A stretch of 64,000 nt of DNA from Nitrospiraceae bacterium (GCA_019637075.1 JAHBWI010000004.1:310001-374000), one strand, 5' to 3'. Counted from the stretch's first letter, positions 43,549-53,339 are shown. Notes: generated by a model from the letters alone, not told the origin. Translations and numbers: made by a program.

Positions 43549-45384
43549 TTATTGCTCGAACTGCGCGCGCTTTTGGTCGAGTTCGGCCCAGCGGTGGTAC
43601 AGCCGTTCGACTTCATGGTGGGCTGCGGTCAAGGCCTCGGTTCGCGCCACGAGTTCCGCGGCGTTGGATATGACGGCGGGATCACTCACGGCCGTTTGAC
43701 ATCGTTCAACGAGCGCCTCGGCCTCGAGGATGGCACCTTCGATCGATTCCCATTCCTGTTGTTCTCGATAAGAAAATTTCTTCGCGCGGCGCGCTGGAGC
43801 GGCGGCGCTGTCCGTTCCTCCCCCGAGAGAGTTCCCGTCCGGCTTCATCGCTGATGATCCAGCTTGCCGTTCTTGGGCCGCTTCCCACTGCGCGTAGTCC
43901 GCAAACCAGCCGGTCCCACCCCTGCCGTCCAAGGCCAGCAGCATCGTTGAGACACGGTCCAGCAAGTATCGGTCGTGCGTCACGAGGATCAGAGCGCCGG
44001 GAAACTCCAGGAGACTGTCTTCCAGCACCTCGAGGGTGGGAATGTCGAGGTCGTTCGTGGGCTCGTCCAGGATGAGCAGGTCGGCCGGTTGCAGCATCAG
44101 CCGGGCGATCAACAGGCGAGCCTGCTCGCCGCCCGAGAGGCGTGAAACCGGCAGGTCGAGTTGCTCGGGGCGAAACAGAAACCGTTTGGCCCAGGAAGCC
44201 AGGTGAATGGATCGGTCTTGGTATACCACCGCGTCCCCCGACGGCGCCAACGCGCGCCGAAGCGTGGCCTGCTGATCGAGCGAATCGCGATGCTGTTCGA
44301 ACAACACCACGCGCAATGCCTCGGCGCGGCGAATCGTTCCGGAATCTGGCTCCATCGTTCCGGCCAGCAGCCGAAGCACGGTGGTTTTTCCGCTTCCATT
44401 CGACCCCAGGAGTCCCAACCGCTGGCCTGGCCCTAAGGTCAGCTCGAGGTCCGACACGATCGGCTTCCCGCCGAAGGCCTTGGAGACATGCTCCGCCACC
44501 AAGAGTTGTTTGGACCTTCGGCCTGAGGAGGAGAAGTCGATGCCGACCGTGCCGTGAACGGCTCGCGCTTCGGCTTGTCCCAATTCATCGATGAGCTGCT
44601 CGGCAGACTGGATTCGGCCCTTGGCCTTGGTCGTCCGCGCCTTCGGTCCCCGGCGCAGCCATTCCACCTCACGCCTCACACGATTGGCGAGCGAGGCCTG
44701 CGCATCAGCTTGCGATTGCAGCAGGGCGACGCGTTGCTCCAAGAAGTCGCTGTAATGCCCCTTCGCTTCGAACACGCCGCCGGCGTAACAGCGGTTGATC
44801 TCGATCATCCGCGACGCGACAGATTCCAAAAAACGCCGGTCGTGGCTGATGACGAGAAAGGCCTTGGCGTCGGCCTTAAGCAACTGTTCGAGCCACAGGA
44901 TGCCCTCCAGGTCCAGGTGGTTGGTCGGCTCGTCCATGAGCAACACATCCGGTTCCATGAGCATGGCCTGCGCGATGGCCAGTCGTTTGCGCCAGCCGCC
45001 GGACAGCGTGCCGACCCGTTGTTCGGAATCGGGGAATCCCCCGATGCTCATGGCCTGGGCGATGCGGCCGGCTTCTTCGTGCGGATCCAATCCTTCGGCC
45101 AACAGGGTGTCGGTCAGTACCTGTTCAATCGAATGGTCCGATGGAAATTGTGGCTCTTGGGGGACATAACCGACTCGAATCTGGCGGCGCGCGGTTTTGG
45201 TACCCGTGTCGGGAGTCTCCAGACCGGCGAGGATCTTGAGCAGTGTGGATTTGCCCGATCCGTTCGGACCGACCAGCCCCACGTGGTCGCCTTCGAAAAT
45301 GGCCAGGGAGAGATCGGAGAAGAGGGCCTTGATGCCGAAGCTTTTACTGATCGATTCGCAGCTCAATAAGATGGCAGGGGGCAC
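43549..45384 (-). CDS. uup: ABC-F ATPase, Uup-like
   Basis: A 611-residue protein with two ABC domains and no membrane part. Walker A are GLVGPNGSGKSTL and GLLGSNGSGKTTV; signatures are TLSGGWRKRLAIAQ and RLSGGEQARLLIAR; Walker B are LLMDEPTNHLDL and LILDEPTNDLDI. The middle linker has the Arg-rich RRGPKARTTKAKGRI typical of Uup. The C-terminal ~70 residues form the Uup coiled coil that binds DNA or ribosome. Members of ABC-F act on the ribosome, and Uup affects precise transposon excision. Confidence 0.9.
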   Translation of the reverse strand: MPPAILLSCESISKSFGIKALFSDLSLAIFEGDHVGLVGPNGSGKSTLLKILAGLETPDTGTKTARRQIRVGYVPQEPQFPSDHSIEQVLTDTLLAEGLDPHEEAGRIAQAMSIGGFPDSEQRVGTLSGGWRKRLAIAQAMLMEPDVLLMDEPTNHLDLEGILWLEQLLKADAKAFLVISHDRRFLESVASRMIEINRCYAGGVFEAKGHYSDFLEQRVALLQSQADAQASLANRVRREVEWLRRGPKARTTKAKGRIQSAEQLIDELGQAEARAVHGTVGIDFSSSGRRSKQLLVAEHVSKAFGGKPIVSDLELTLGPGQRLGLLGSNGSGKTTVLRLLAGTMEPDSGTIRRAEALRVVLFEQHRDSLDQQATLRRALAPSGDAVVYQDRSIHLASWAKRFLFRPEQLDLPVSRLSGGEQARLLIARLMLQPADLLILDEPTNDLDIPTLEVLEDSLLEFPGALILVTHDRYLLDRVSTMLLALDGRGGTGWFADYAQWEAAQERQAGSSAMKPDGNSLGGGTDSAAAPARRAKKFSYREQQEWESIEGAILEAEALVERCQTAVSDPAVISNAAELVARTEALTAAHHEVERLYHRWAELDQKRAQFEQ

Positions 45385-45532
45385 GCGTATATTCCTCGAA
45401 TTAGAGGTGAAATGGTGACTATACGGGAAGGAGGTGGTCGGTCGCTATGGGCCTGTATGTGTCGGGGGTTCGTGTGCCGGCGTGTTATGGGGATGTGAGC
45501 CGCGACGGCACAGCCGTCGCGGGAGGGAACCT

Positions 45533-45868
45533 TCAAGTTGCCGTCCTGGCCCGTCCGGCGTGGACTCGATGAGTGAAACAGGCCGGGCAGAGGTGATAGC
45601 CGCCCTCCTTCGACGTATGGAAGCTCTCCATCCTGCCCGTTCCGCAATCGAAGCAGCGAATGCCGCTGGTGATGGAGCGAGGCAAGGGTGGGGTAACGTC
45701 GATGCGCTGCAGTGCCTCATGGGTTCGCCGTGCGGCTCGGTGGATTGCGGTCAGGATCGGCTGAGCCTGTAAATCGGCGCCGGGGATGGCGGTTTCCAAC
45801 GTGTCGAGGCAGTCGTGGAAGGTTGGGTGGTCCGCAAGAGCATGGTCTAAACCAGAGAGACTGTTCAT
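45533..45868 (-). CDS. Small zinc-ribbon protein
   Basis: A 111-residue protein with an N-terminal helical part and a C-terminal zinc-ribbon: CFDCGTG, then after 18 residues CPAC. The start has no strong ribosome site. There is no recognisable family beyond the ribbon. It is upstream (minus strand) of the Uup-like gene but 150 bases away. Confidence 0.55.
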   Translation of the reverse strand: MNSLSGLDHALADHPTFHDCLDTLETAIPGADLQAQPILTAIHRAARRTHEALQRIDVTPPLPRSITSGIRCFDCGTGRMESFHTSKEGGYHLCPACFTHRVHAGRARTAT

Positions 45869-46013
45869 TGTCAGGACTCCATGTGTATCGGGTGTGACTG
45901 TCGCAGGAGCCGTGATCTTGCACGATGTGCCTCTCGCCGCTCAAGGCAGCCGAAGGTCTGCAGGCCCGTACTTTTGTGGGATCCAGGACGGTGCTAAACG
46001 GAAGGCCCGGCGA

Positions 46014-47717
46014 TCAGCGCGGAGCTTGGGCCTTCTCCAACTTGGCCCAGGCGTCCTTCAGCGTCACGGTGCGGTTGAAGACCGGTTTGTCCGGCTTCGA
46101 GTCCGGGTCGACGCAGAAGTAGCCGATGCGCTCGAATTGCACACTGGTTCCGGCCGGGAGCGTTGCCGACCCCGGCTCGACTTTGCAGGAAAGGAGCCGC
46201 TCCAGCGAATTTGGATTCAAGTACAAGGTCCAATCGTGGTCGGACGGAATCTTGGCCAGATCCGCCTTCAAGAGACTCTCGTACAGTCGCACTTCCGCGT
46301 CTACCGCATGGGATGCCGATACCCAATGGATGGTCGCCTTGACCTTCCGCTGCTCCTGCGCGGCGCCGCTTTTCGTCTCGGGATCGTAGGTGCAATGGAG
46401 CTCGACGACCTCGCCGGTCGCAGGATCCTTTACCGCGCCCACACACTTAATGATGTAGGCATAACGCAGACGCACTTCACGGCCAGGGGCCAGACGAAAG
46501 AACTGCTTCGGCGGATCTTCCTTGAAATCATCCCGTTCGATATACAGGACGCGGGAGAAGGGCAACCGCCGTGTCCCGGCCGCGGGATCTTCAGGATTAT
46601 TGACCGCGTCCAACTGCTCGACCTGAGCTTCCGGGTAATTGTCGATCACGACCCGCAGCGGCCGCAGCACCGCCATGACGCGGTTGGCGCGTTTGTTCAA
46701 ATCCTCCCGGACAAAATGCTCGAGCATCTGCATCTCAACCACGGCGTCGCGCTTGGCAATCCCGATCGCTTCGCAGAAGGCCCGCAATGATTCGGGCGTG
46801 TAGCCGCGACGGCGCAGGCCCTTGAGGGTCGGCAGGCGCGGATCGCTCCAGCCGCTGACGAGCTTGCGCTCCACGAGATCCAGAAGCTTACGCTTGCTCA
46901 TGACTGTGAAGCTGAGGTTCAGCCTGGCGAACTCGATCTGCTGCGGTCGGTGCGGCGCCCCGCTCTGCTCCACGACCCAGTCGTAGAGCGGCCGGTGGTC
47001 TTCGAACTCCAGCGTGCAGATGGAATGCGTGATTCCTTCGATCGCGTCCGACAGGGGATGCGCAAAGTCATACGCGGGGTAGATGCACCAGGCGGAGCCG
47101 GTTCGGTAATGGGCCTCGTGGCGGATGCGATAGAGCACCGGGTCGCGCAGGTTGATGTTGGGCGAGGCCATATCGATCTTGGCTCGGAGCACCTGGGTCC
47201 CGTCCGGGAATTCTCCAGCCCGCATGCGACGGAAGAGATCGAGGTTTTCTTCGACGGATCTGGTGCGATAGGGGCTGTGTTTTCCCGGCTCCGTCAGCGT
47301 GCCGCGGTATTGTCGCATCTCGTCCGCGCTGAGGCTGTCCACGTAGGCCAGGCCCTTCTTGATCAGGACGACGGCGAACTCGTAGAACCGCTCGAAATAG
47401 TCCGAGGCATAGAAGAGCTTGTCGTGCCAGTCGAAACCGAGCCAGCGGACGTCCTCTTGGATCGCCTGCACGTATTCGGGATCTTCCGTAGTGGGATTGG
47501 TGTCGTCCATCCGGAGGTGGGTAATCCCTCCAGGGTTCTCGGCCGCGATGCCGAAGTTGAGGCAAATGGATTTCGCATGGCCGATATGGAGATAGCCGTT
47601 CGGTTCCGGGGGAAATCGCGTGACGATGCGCCCGCCGTGCTTTCCCGCAGCGCGGTCAGCCGCCACGATGTCGCGGATGAAATCCGAGCGGGTAGAAGAT
47701 TCCGGTTCGTTCGCCAT
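46014..47717 (-). CDS. glnS: Glutamine-tRNA ligase
   Basis: A 567-residue class I GlnRS. HIGH motif in [22 protein letters not shown]-like [11 protein letters not shown], and [27 protein letters not shown] and a two-domain beta-barrel C-terminus are as in E. coli GlnRS. GlnRS is patchy among bacteria and is thought to come from eukaryotes; its presence means tRNA-Gln is charged directly. It is divergent from the secreted cysteine-repeat gene. Confidence 0.95.
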   Translation of the reverse strand: MANEPESSTRSDFIRDIVAADRAAGKHGGRIVTRFPPEPNGYLHIGHAKSICLNFGIAAENPGGITHLRMDDTNPTTEDPEYVQAIQEDVRWLGFDWHDKLFYASDYFERFYEFAVVLIKKGLAYVDSLSADEMRQYRGTLTEPGKHSPYRTRSVEENLDLFRRMRAGEFPDGTQVLRAKIDMASPNINLRDPVLYRIRHEAHYRTGSAWCIYPAYDFAHPLSDAIEGITHSICTLEFEDHRPLYDWVVEQSGAPHRPQQIEFARLNLSFTVMSKRKLLDLVERKLVSGWSDPRLPTLKGLRRRGYTPESLRAFCEAIGIAKRDAVVEMQMLEHFVREDLNKRANRVMAVLRPLRVVIDNYPEAQVEQLDAVNNPEDPAAGTRRLPFSRVLYIERDDFKEDPPKQFFRLAPGREVRLRYAYIIKCVGAVKDPATGEVVELHCTYDPETKSGAAQEQRKVKATIHWVSASHAVDAEVRLYESLLKADLAKIPSDHDWTLYLNPNSLERLLSCKVEPGSATLPAGTSVQFERIGYFCVDPDSKPDKPVFNRTVTLKDAWAKLEKAQAPR

Positions 47718-47905
47718 GACCAGTCGGCTCCGTCGGGATTGGACGATGCGCGCCTTCTTCTATCACAGATGGGCGGGGAGGGAGAAGGGCCGCTGGTGAT
47801 CGGCGTCGGCGACGCTGTCCGGAAGGGATTTTTGCTGGATCGATTCGGGTGAGTCACTTAGAATTACTGTATGTCACACCAGGGGGCCGGGACCGGAGGA
47901 AACAC

Positions 47906-49072
47906 ATGAGCAAGGTCGGGATCGTCACGCGTCAGGGGCTGGGGTGGTGCTGTGCGCTGGTGTTGCTGCTCGTCGGCGCGGGCGGGGTGTGGGCCGACGA
48001 CGCTACAGGACCGGAGGCCTGTCGAGGTAAAGAGTTCGTGCAGAAGATGCAATGTTACAAGGCCTATCTCGAAACGGTGCTGCAGGCGCAAGGTTCCGAA
48101 CAGGCCCTTACCGCTCTCGAACAGATCACCGCCCAGGACGGCGAAGCCCTCCGCGAGGCGCATCCGTTGGTCCACCACATCGGACAGCAATCCTACACCA
48201 AGTATGGCACTGCTACCGAAGCGATGGCTCACTGCCGAGACGTGTTCTGGTCCGGTTGTTACCACGGGGTGTTGCAGGCGTACCTCAGCAGCCTCTCAAC
48301 GGTCGAGCCTCAGCATATTCTTCCTCTGTGTCCCACGAGCGAGAAGGTTTCGGCCTACTCGTTCCAGCGGTACAACTGTCTGCACGGGTTGGGACACGGC
48401 CTGACGATTCAGTTCCGATACGACGTGCTGAAGAGCTTGGCGTTTTGCGATGCGCTGCCGGGAAGCTGGGATCGCGAGTCCTGCTATGGCGGGGTCTTCA
48501 TGGAGAACATCGTGACGTTCCAGAATGCGCGGCACGCCCAGCTGAGCGCGGAACATCAACACCATCATGAAGCCACGAGTTTCTTGAACGCGCAGGATCT
48601 GCTCTATCCCTGCTCGGTACTGACCGAGAAATACCTCCGCGCCTGCTACCTGATGCAGACCTCCGCCATTCTCACGTTCCTAAACTATGATTTTGCCCAA
48701 GCCTTCACGTATTGCGCGCGGGTGCAGGGCGAACACCAAACGACCTGCTATCGCAGCCTCGGCCGTGACATCAGCGGGTACACGCTCCGTGACGCTGTCC
48801 GGGTGAATGAACTCTGTCGGTTGGGCGTGGGAGATCAAGTTCGGCAATGTTTCATCGGAGCCGTGAAGGATTTCATCCTCACCGACGCCAGTCCCGATCC
48901 GGGCGTGAAGCTCTGCCGCAGTCTCGACGTTCCGTTCAAGAAGGATTGTTACGCCACCGTTGGGGAGATGTCCGTTCCGCTCTTCGACGATAAGGCGTTG
49001 CGCGTTCAGGCCTGCCGCAAAGGCGAAGAAGAGTTCGTCGACGCGTGCCTCGCCTCCGCCACCGCGTTCTAA
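47906..49072 (+). CDS. Secreted cysteine-repeat protein
   Basis: A 388-residue exported protein; signal peptide about residues 1-30 (CALVLLLVGAGGVWA). The mature part has 18 cysteines arranged as at least six repeats of the form C-x(8 to 13)-C-[YFL], for example AHCRDVFWSGCYHG, TYCARVQGEHQTTCYRSLG, ELCRLGVGDQVRQCFIGA and KLCRSLDVPFKKDCYATVG. The middle is histidine-rich (HHIGQQ, CLHGLGHG, EHQHHHEATSF). No CxxCH haem motif. It looks like a solenoid of disulfide-bonded helical hairpins, with possible metal sites. Family not recognised. Start supported by GGAGG. Confidence 0.7.
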   Translation: MSKVGIVTRQGLGWCCALVLLLVGAGGVWADDATGPEACRGKEFVQKMQCYKAYLETVLQAQGSEQALTALEQITAQDGEALREAHPLVHHIGQQSYTKYGTATEAMAHCRDVFWSGCYHGVLQAYLSSLSTVEPQHILPLCPTSEKVSAYSFQRYNCLHGLGHGLTIQFRYDVLKSLAFCDALPGSWDRESCYGGVFMENIVTFQNARHAQLSAEHQHHHEATSFLNAQDLLYPCSVLTEKYLRACYLMQTSAILTFLNYDFAQAFTYCARVQGEHQTTCYRSLGRDISGYTLRDAVRVNELCRLGVGDQVRQCFIGAVKDFILTDASPDPGVKLCRSLDVPFKKDCYATVGEMSVPLFDDKALRVQACRKGEEEFVDACLASATAF

Positions 49073-49233
49073 GCAGGGGCCGTCCGACCGGCGCGGAACC
49101 AGATCAACATCTTGTCGTTCGAAAGCGTGTCCTGCGGCTCCGATTCAGAAAGGAGTGACGGGAGACGAGCAGCGTGGCTCGTCCTTACGGGTATCGATGC
49201 CGAAAGAAGGGCTTTGATGAGAGGCTGGGCCGA

Positions 49234-49758
49234 TCAGCCGAGCGTGGCGGTGCCTCCGCGGGCTTCGAACACATCGCCGAAGAGGGTTTGTGTCGAGCCG
49301 ACGCGACAGAAGTGCGAAGTGATTTCGATGAGCTGCCCCCGGTGGGAGTAGAACTTTCCGGTCGCCACATGAATTTTGTCCCCCGGCGAGACGGCCGCCT
49401 CCAGGATGGTGTCTCCTGATTCTTGATCGCTGAGTTTCAGCCAGGCGAGATTTGGGAAAAGCGTCGGCGGAGATTCGCTGGTGCTGATGACAAACCGCCC
49501 GCCGTCGTTGAAAGCCCAGCGGTTTCTGCGAAGGTGCGCGACGTGGTTGCCGCTCCCATCGTACAGATCCATCGTCAGCAGGATGCGATCATGCTCAGGA
49601 GCCAGCTCCAAGACCAGCTGTTCCTTGCCTTGGATTTTTAGAACGCCGTTCGTGTTGCGGAAAATGTTCGAGCCGAGGCGAATTTCCAGCCCGGGTTTGC
49701 GTCGGTCCGGTTCGACCGAGGATGGCGAGTTCAGGGGATCCGCTCCTCGAAAGTCCAC
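49234..49758 (-). CDS. Hypothetical beta-rich protein
   Basis: A 174-residue soluble protein. The N-terminal ~30 residues are disordered and charged; the rest is beta-rich (LEIRLGSNIFRNTNGVLKI, LVLELAPEHDRILLTMDLYD, NRWAFNDGGRFVI, GKFYSHRGQLIEITSHFC). No domain recognised. Its C-terminus abuts the end of the cysteine-repeat gene in convergent orientation. Confidence 0.6.
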   Translation of the reverse strand: MDFRGADPLNSPSSVEPDRRKPGLEIRLGSNIFRNTNGVLKIQGKEQLVLELAPEHDRILLTMDLYDGSGNHVAHLRRNRWAFNDGGRFVISTSESPPTLFPNLAWLKLSDQESGDTILEAAVSPGDKIHVATGKFYSHRGQLIEITSHFCRVGSTQTLFGDVFEARGGTATLG

Positions 49759-49865
49759 GTTGCCGGTTCGTCCGATGGCGCCAAATTCTGTGGGTCCAGA
49801 GCGTGAATGTGTCGGTGTTCTAGGCTGTTAGGCTGCGACTGTCAAGAGCGTTCTGGCCCTGGTGG

Positions 49866-50306
49866 CTAGGGCGAAGCGGGACCTTCCCGGTCGTCCGTAT
49901 CCGTAGCCGACACGCAAACCAAGACGTCCTGTTCTTGCGGCTTCGTCAGACGGATCACGATCGGTTGCGAGACCGTTCCGCCGCCGGTCTTGGCCGAAGC
50001 CGGCACGACCTTGGCGATCACCGGCCCGTCTCCGGCGTTGTAGTAGATCGTCGTCCGCTCGAGATTCTTCAGCGGCTTGCCGTCCGTGCCCGTCGTCGGT
50101 TCGGTGTACGACACCGTGACGGTCGTCTGCGGCGGCTTCACGTGGACCTTGGTGGCGTTCCCGCACTTCATCCAGGCGCTGGAATAGGGGGGAGCCATGG
50201 TTCCTTCCATCATGCTGGCACCGCACCCGGCTAGGCTGAGGAATCCAAGCGTGAGAAGCGAGGAGACCAGCAAGGACGAACGTGCTTGATCGGTGGCTGT
50301 ATCCAT
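49866..50306 (-). CDS. Putative lipoprotein
   Basis: A 146-residue lipoprotein with a clean lipobox (LSLAGC). The mature chain has KVHVKPPQTTVTVSYTEP, ERTTIYYNAGDGP and IVIRLTKPQEQDVLVCVSATD, a fibronectin-III-like strand pattern. I start at 50306 (MDTATDQ) because longer forms disturb the signal. Function unknown. Confidence 0.7.
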   Translation of the reverse strand: MDTATDQARSSLLVSSLLTLGFLSLAGCGASMMEGTMAPPYSSAWMKCGNATKVHVKPPQTTVTVSYTEPTTGTDGKPLKNLERTTIYYNAGDGPVIAKVVPASAKTGGGTVSQPIVIRLTKPQEQDVLVCVSATDTDDREGPASP

Positions 50307-50437
50307 GGAGCGTACTCTAGGCGAAATGGGGCCCTCGCGCAAGTAGAAGCAGGGCGTAGGCGGAAGCTGTTCTTCGCGTTGAAACGTTGGAAACCCCTGT
50401 GTTACAGTTCGCCTTCCGCTTAGTCAGTGAACCTCTC

Positions 50438-50515
50438 GGTCCCATCGTCTAGCCTGGCCTAGGACGGAGCCCTCTCAAGGCTCAGACACGGGTTCGAATC
50501 CCGTTGGGACCACCA
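50438..50515 (+). tRNA. tRNA-Glu(CTC)
   Basis: A 78-base cloverleaf: acceptor GGTCCCA pairs with TGGGACC, anticodon loop CTCTCAA gives CUC, T arm contains GGTTCGAATCC, CCA encoded. A tyrosine recombinase gene begins immediately beyond, pointing to this tRNA as an integration site. Confidence 0.93.
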
Positions 50516-50544
50516 CCTTGAAATTGTTGAAGATTTTCCTTCCC

Positions 50545-50576
50545 GGTTTAGGGAACTTCCGAATGTTCCTTAAACC
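50545..50576. terminator. Hairpin between tRNA-Glu and integrase
   Basis: GGTTTAGGGAAC at 50545-50556 pairs with GTTCCTTAAACC at 50565-50576 (one wobble), followed by AGTTTT. It would terminate tRNA-Glu transcription; the integrase remnant's stop codon (50570) lies inside it. Confidence 0.6.
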
Positions 50577-51536
50577 AGTTTTCGCTCCGTGATCGTCGTG
50601 CTCAGCAATCGGTTCGCGCGTTCCTCGTAAAATCCCACCGTGTGTTTCAACTGCGGCGGACGAATCCGCGCGTAGATTTGCGTCGTATCGATGCGCGCGT
50701 GACCCAAGCGCGCGCACCTCTTCGAGATCATGATGCTGTGCGTAAACTTCCATCGCCACACCATGACGCAGGTCATGGGGCTTCAGCATGGGCGCGCCGA
50801 TCATGCGGCCATAGACTTTCGCCAGCCGCCAGATGTTTTTTCCCGTCATCGGTTGCCGGGTTTTCCCCGTGCCGCGACGCTCCCAGCTCGACCAGAACAA
50901 CGGCGTCTCCGCTTCTACGGGAATCCCGAGCCGACTGACGACCTGTTCGACGTAGCCCCACAGGAACTGCATGACTGCCAAGGGTAACGGAATGTCGCGG
51001 GTGCGGCCGCCTTTGACCGTCACCCCGCGCAAGCCCCAGTTTTCGTCTAAATGCCGCAGGCGCAACGTCGCGACCGATTCTCGGCGCATCCCTGAATACC
51101 GCAGGATCAGGAAGATCGCCATGTCGCGTGGCCGTTGCCGCCGCCTGGCTGCATCAATCAGGGCATCCATGAGGGATGCACTGGGCACTTGCCTCGGCGG
51201 CTCTGACCGATGCGGTGGGCGGTCCAGCTTGGCCACGGGATTGCTCACCAGCAGGTCCCGTTTCACCAGCCACCCGCAGAGGCTGGAGAGTGTCGCCTGT
51301 CGGGTGCGCATCGTACTTAAGGCCAGATCATTGGCGGCCATGTCGTCCATCCATCCTTGAATGGTCTCCGTCGTGAGATCCGTCACGCGGGCCTTGCGCC
51401 CCATCTGTCGCCGCACGAACCGAAGAAATTGTTCCAACACCCAGCGAGAGGCTCCCACCCCTCCTTTCGTCCGACCCCGCTGTTTGAATTGATACAGACA
51501 AAACTGCTCCACCAGTTCGACTAAGGGCTGTGTCAT
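50570..51536 (-). pseudogene. Frameshifted tyrosine recombinase
   Basis: A phage/ICE-type integrase cut by a one-base frameshift. From MTQPLVELVEQFCLYQF (51536) the frame carries the N-terminal SAM-like domain, RYSGMRRESVATLRL (catalytic Arg), VKGGRTRDIPL (Lys) and HDLRHG (His, Arg). Near 50706-50716, in a GCGCGC run, the frame shifts; the adjacent frame resumes with LGHARIDTTQIYARIRPPQL, holding the last catalytic His and nucleophile Tyr, and ends at 50570. Either the gene is inactivated or the run contains a sequencing error. The unshifted frame runs into tRNA-Glu instead. Confidence 0.85.
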
Positions 51537-51661
51537 GCCATGGCCTTTCTGGCCCCGCCCACAGCCATGGTTTCGCCGGGCAGCAGTATGGGGAGGGATG
51601 ATCCAGGCGTCAAGCGGGGCTGGCACAGAAAAGGCGGTGAAGGGCAGATCGGGTTCTGGAG

Positions 51662-52750
51662 TCATGACGGCAGCGAATCGGGGGAGTCTGGCGACATCCC
51701 CGCACCCCCGCCCTTGCGCCCGCGTGGGACGCCGGCGTCTTCAGCCGGATGCGATGGCTCATTCCGAGCTCGCGGCGGTTTCTTCATGGTCCCTCGCTTC
51801 ACGAGCTTGCGATGCCGGTCTCTCCACCGGTCGGCCCCGGTGACGATGGCCTCCTTCATCCATTGCTCCCCTTTCGGGATCGCACAGAGGGCGGCCAGCA
51901 TCGGCGCCACCGATCGCGTGACCCAGGCTTTGACTTTGTCCACGTCCGGTTCCGGTTGGGAGACCGTAAGGCGAGCCGATTTGAATCCTTCGGTCAGCAT
52001 CTCGTACCAAGCAACCCTTGGGGCTCGCGCTCGCGCTTCTTCCTCAGCCTCGCGGGTCGTCTCTCGAAAATCGACATATGACCGCAGCAGGCCGACAACG
52101 GATTCCTTCCAATCGGTTTCGTCCAGATTCAGCAGCAATCGCGCACAGAGATCGGCTCGGTCCTGCTTGAACTCCAATTCCCAGCGGACCCCATACTGTT
52201 CCGCGTCCGCATGTTTCTTAGCCAGCAATTCGAGCCGTTTGTCATAGACCCGCAAGAGTGTTTGGCTCTGGGGACTGCCGACGTACATTGTGGCTCCATA
52301 GGTCGTGCCCTTGTGCAAGGAAAAGGACCGGATGACTTGCGCGCGATCCGCCCGGGTAATGCATTGCCCGGCCTCTGCCGCGGTTTGGATCACGTCGAGC
52401 GCGACCAGAGGCCGACGATCATCCAGCGCACAGTCCACTCGCGTGATGTGGCCTCGCTGTTGAATAATCCAACGCAGCATGTCGCGCACCCGGCCTCGTT
52501 CCCAGGCGGAGACGATCCCCGCGGAAAGATCGACATGGACCTCTCGCGGTTGTCGAGGCGCGCCTGTTCCGAGGAGCCCTATCCCGGCACCGGCGTTCCA
52601 GAGCCATGACAGGGGATAGCCCCGAAACCCTGCCTTGCCTCGTGTCCAGTCTCCGCCGAGTGCCGCCATGACGATGTGCGCGGTGCTGTCCGGGACGGTG
52701 AATGCCAACCAATCGATGGTGAGTGTGAAGGGTTCTGGTTGTACGGTCAT
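51662..52750 (-). CDS. Replication initiation factor (Rep_trans-like)
   Basis: A 362-residue protein similar to rolling-circle initiators of filamentous phages and integrative elements. Signature-like parts are TIDWLAFTVPDS, GGDWTRGKAGFRGYP, HITRVDCALDDRRPLVALDV and LLRVYDKRLELLAKK (the Y-D-K-x-x-E motif). The C-terminal ~40 residues are basic and disordered. It abuts the integrase remnant on the same strand, so the two make a minimal integrative element. The start is set at 52750 (MTVQPEPF); GTG at 52765 is possible. Confidence 0.78.
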   Translation of the reverse strand: MTVQPEPFTLTIDWLAFTVPDSTAHIVMAALGGDWTRGKAGFRGYPLSWLWNAGAGIGLLGTGAPRQPREVHVDLSAGIVSAWERGRVRDMLRWIIQQRGHITRVDCALDDRRPLVALDVIQTAAEAGQCITRADRAQVIRSFSLHKGTTYGATMYVGSPQSQTLLRVYDKRLELLAKKHADAEQYGVRWELEFKQDRADLCARLLLNLDETDWKESVVGLLRSYVDFRETTREAEEEARARAPRVAWYEMLTEGFKSARLTVSQPEPDVDKVKAWVTRSVAPMLAALCAIPKGEQWMKEAIVTGADRWRDRHRKLVKRGTMKKPPRARNEPSHPAEDAGVPRGRKGGGAGMSPDSPDSLPS

Positions 52751-52778
52751 GGCGCTATGCGTCACGATGTCAGCCGAG

Positions 52779-52803
52779 CCCCCGTGTTACCAGGACGGGG
52801 GCC
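52779..52803. repeat. GC-rich hairpin upstream of rep gene
   Basis: GCCCCCGT (52779-52786) pairs with ACGGGGGC (52796-52803) with a 9-base loop. It lies 28 bases from the replication gene start and could be part of an origin or a leader structure. Confidence 0.5.
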
Positions 52804-52922
52804 TCTCTGCGCGCCCCCGGCTGTCGCCGTGCGGCGCGCACAGGTGTGCCCCCCACCTGATGCTAACGAGACGCTCTCCTAACGACTTCCCTCGCAATTC
52901 ACCCTCTTTGAGCCGCAGTGCC

Positions 52923-52936
52923 TGAACACGTGTTCA
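52923..52936. promoter_or_regulatory. 14-base perfect palindrome
   Basis: TGAACACGTGTTCA, followed ten bases on by a GTGAAC half site. Such arrays bind phage-type repressors or mark replication origins. Confidence 0.5.
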
Positions 52937-53339
52937 CCCTATGTGAACGCGTCGGCTCAGTAAATACACCGCGAGAGGTCACGACAGGACACTAGGGGAC
53001 AACAGCGGACAATATTTCATCATCGACCAGTTCAGTGAGAAGAAGCTGGAGATTTGAAGGCGTGCCAATCGCCGCGTCGATGGCTGCGTTCCGAAGCTTC
53101 GCCGTCGCGTGATCGATGATTACCCGTGCAAGAAAGACCGTGCAGTGTGTGATCCTTCAAAAATCTTTTGGATCTATCCCGCCTGACGAATGGCCCTAGT
53201 CGCGTGGAACATGCCGGGAGACAGTGGCTATGGAGAGTCACTAAGCCTATGTACACTACGATAGGGCCATAATCCGTCTTGTGGTTTCCTCGCACAACGT
53301 GTAGAAGCCTGCGCGGTCACACCCGAAGGGAGGTGCTGG

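Larger units (their letters stand above)
52751..53339. other. Non-coding region of the integrated element
   Basis: Nearly 590 bases between the replication gene and the RHS gene. It contains an 8-bp GC-rich hairpin (52779-52803), a perfect 14-base palindrome (52923-52936) and a nearby GTGAAC half repeat, but no supported protein. A replication origin or regulator sites are likely contents. Confidence 0.5.

Noticed and set aside
53001-53339. Short minus-strand frames upstream of the RHS gene
   Set aside because: Arg/Ser-rich, overlapping one another, no ribosome site.
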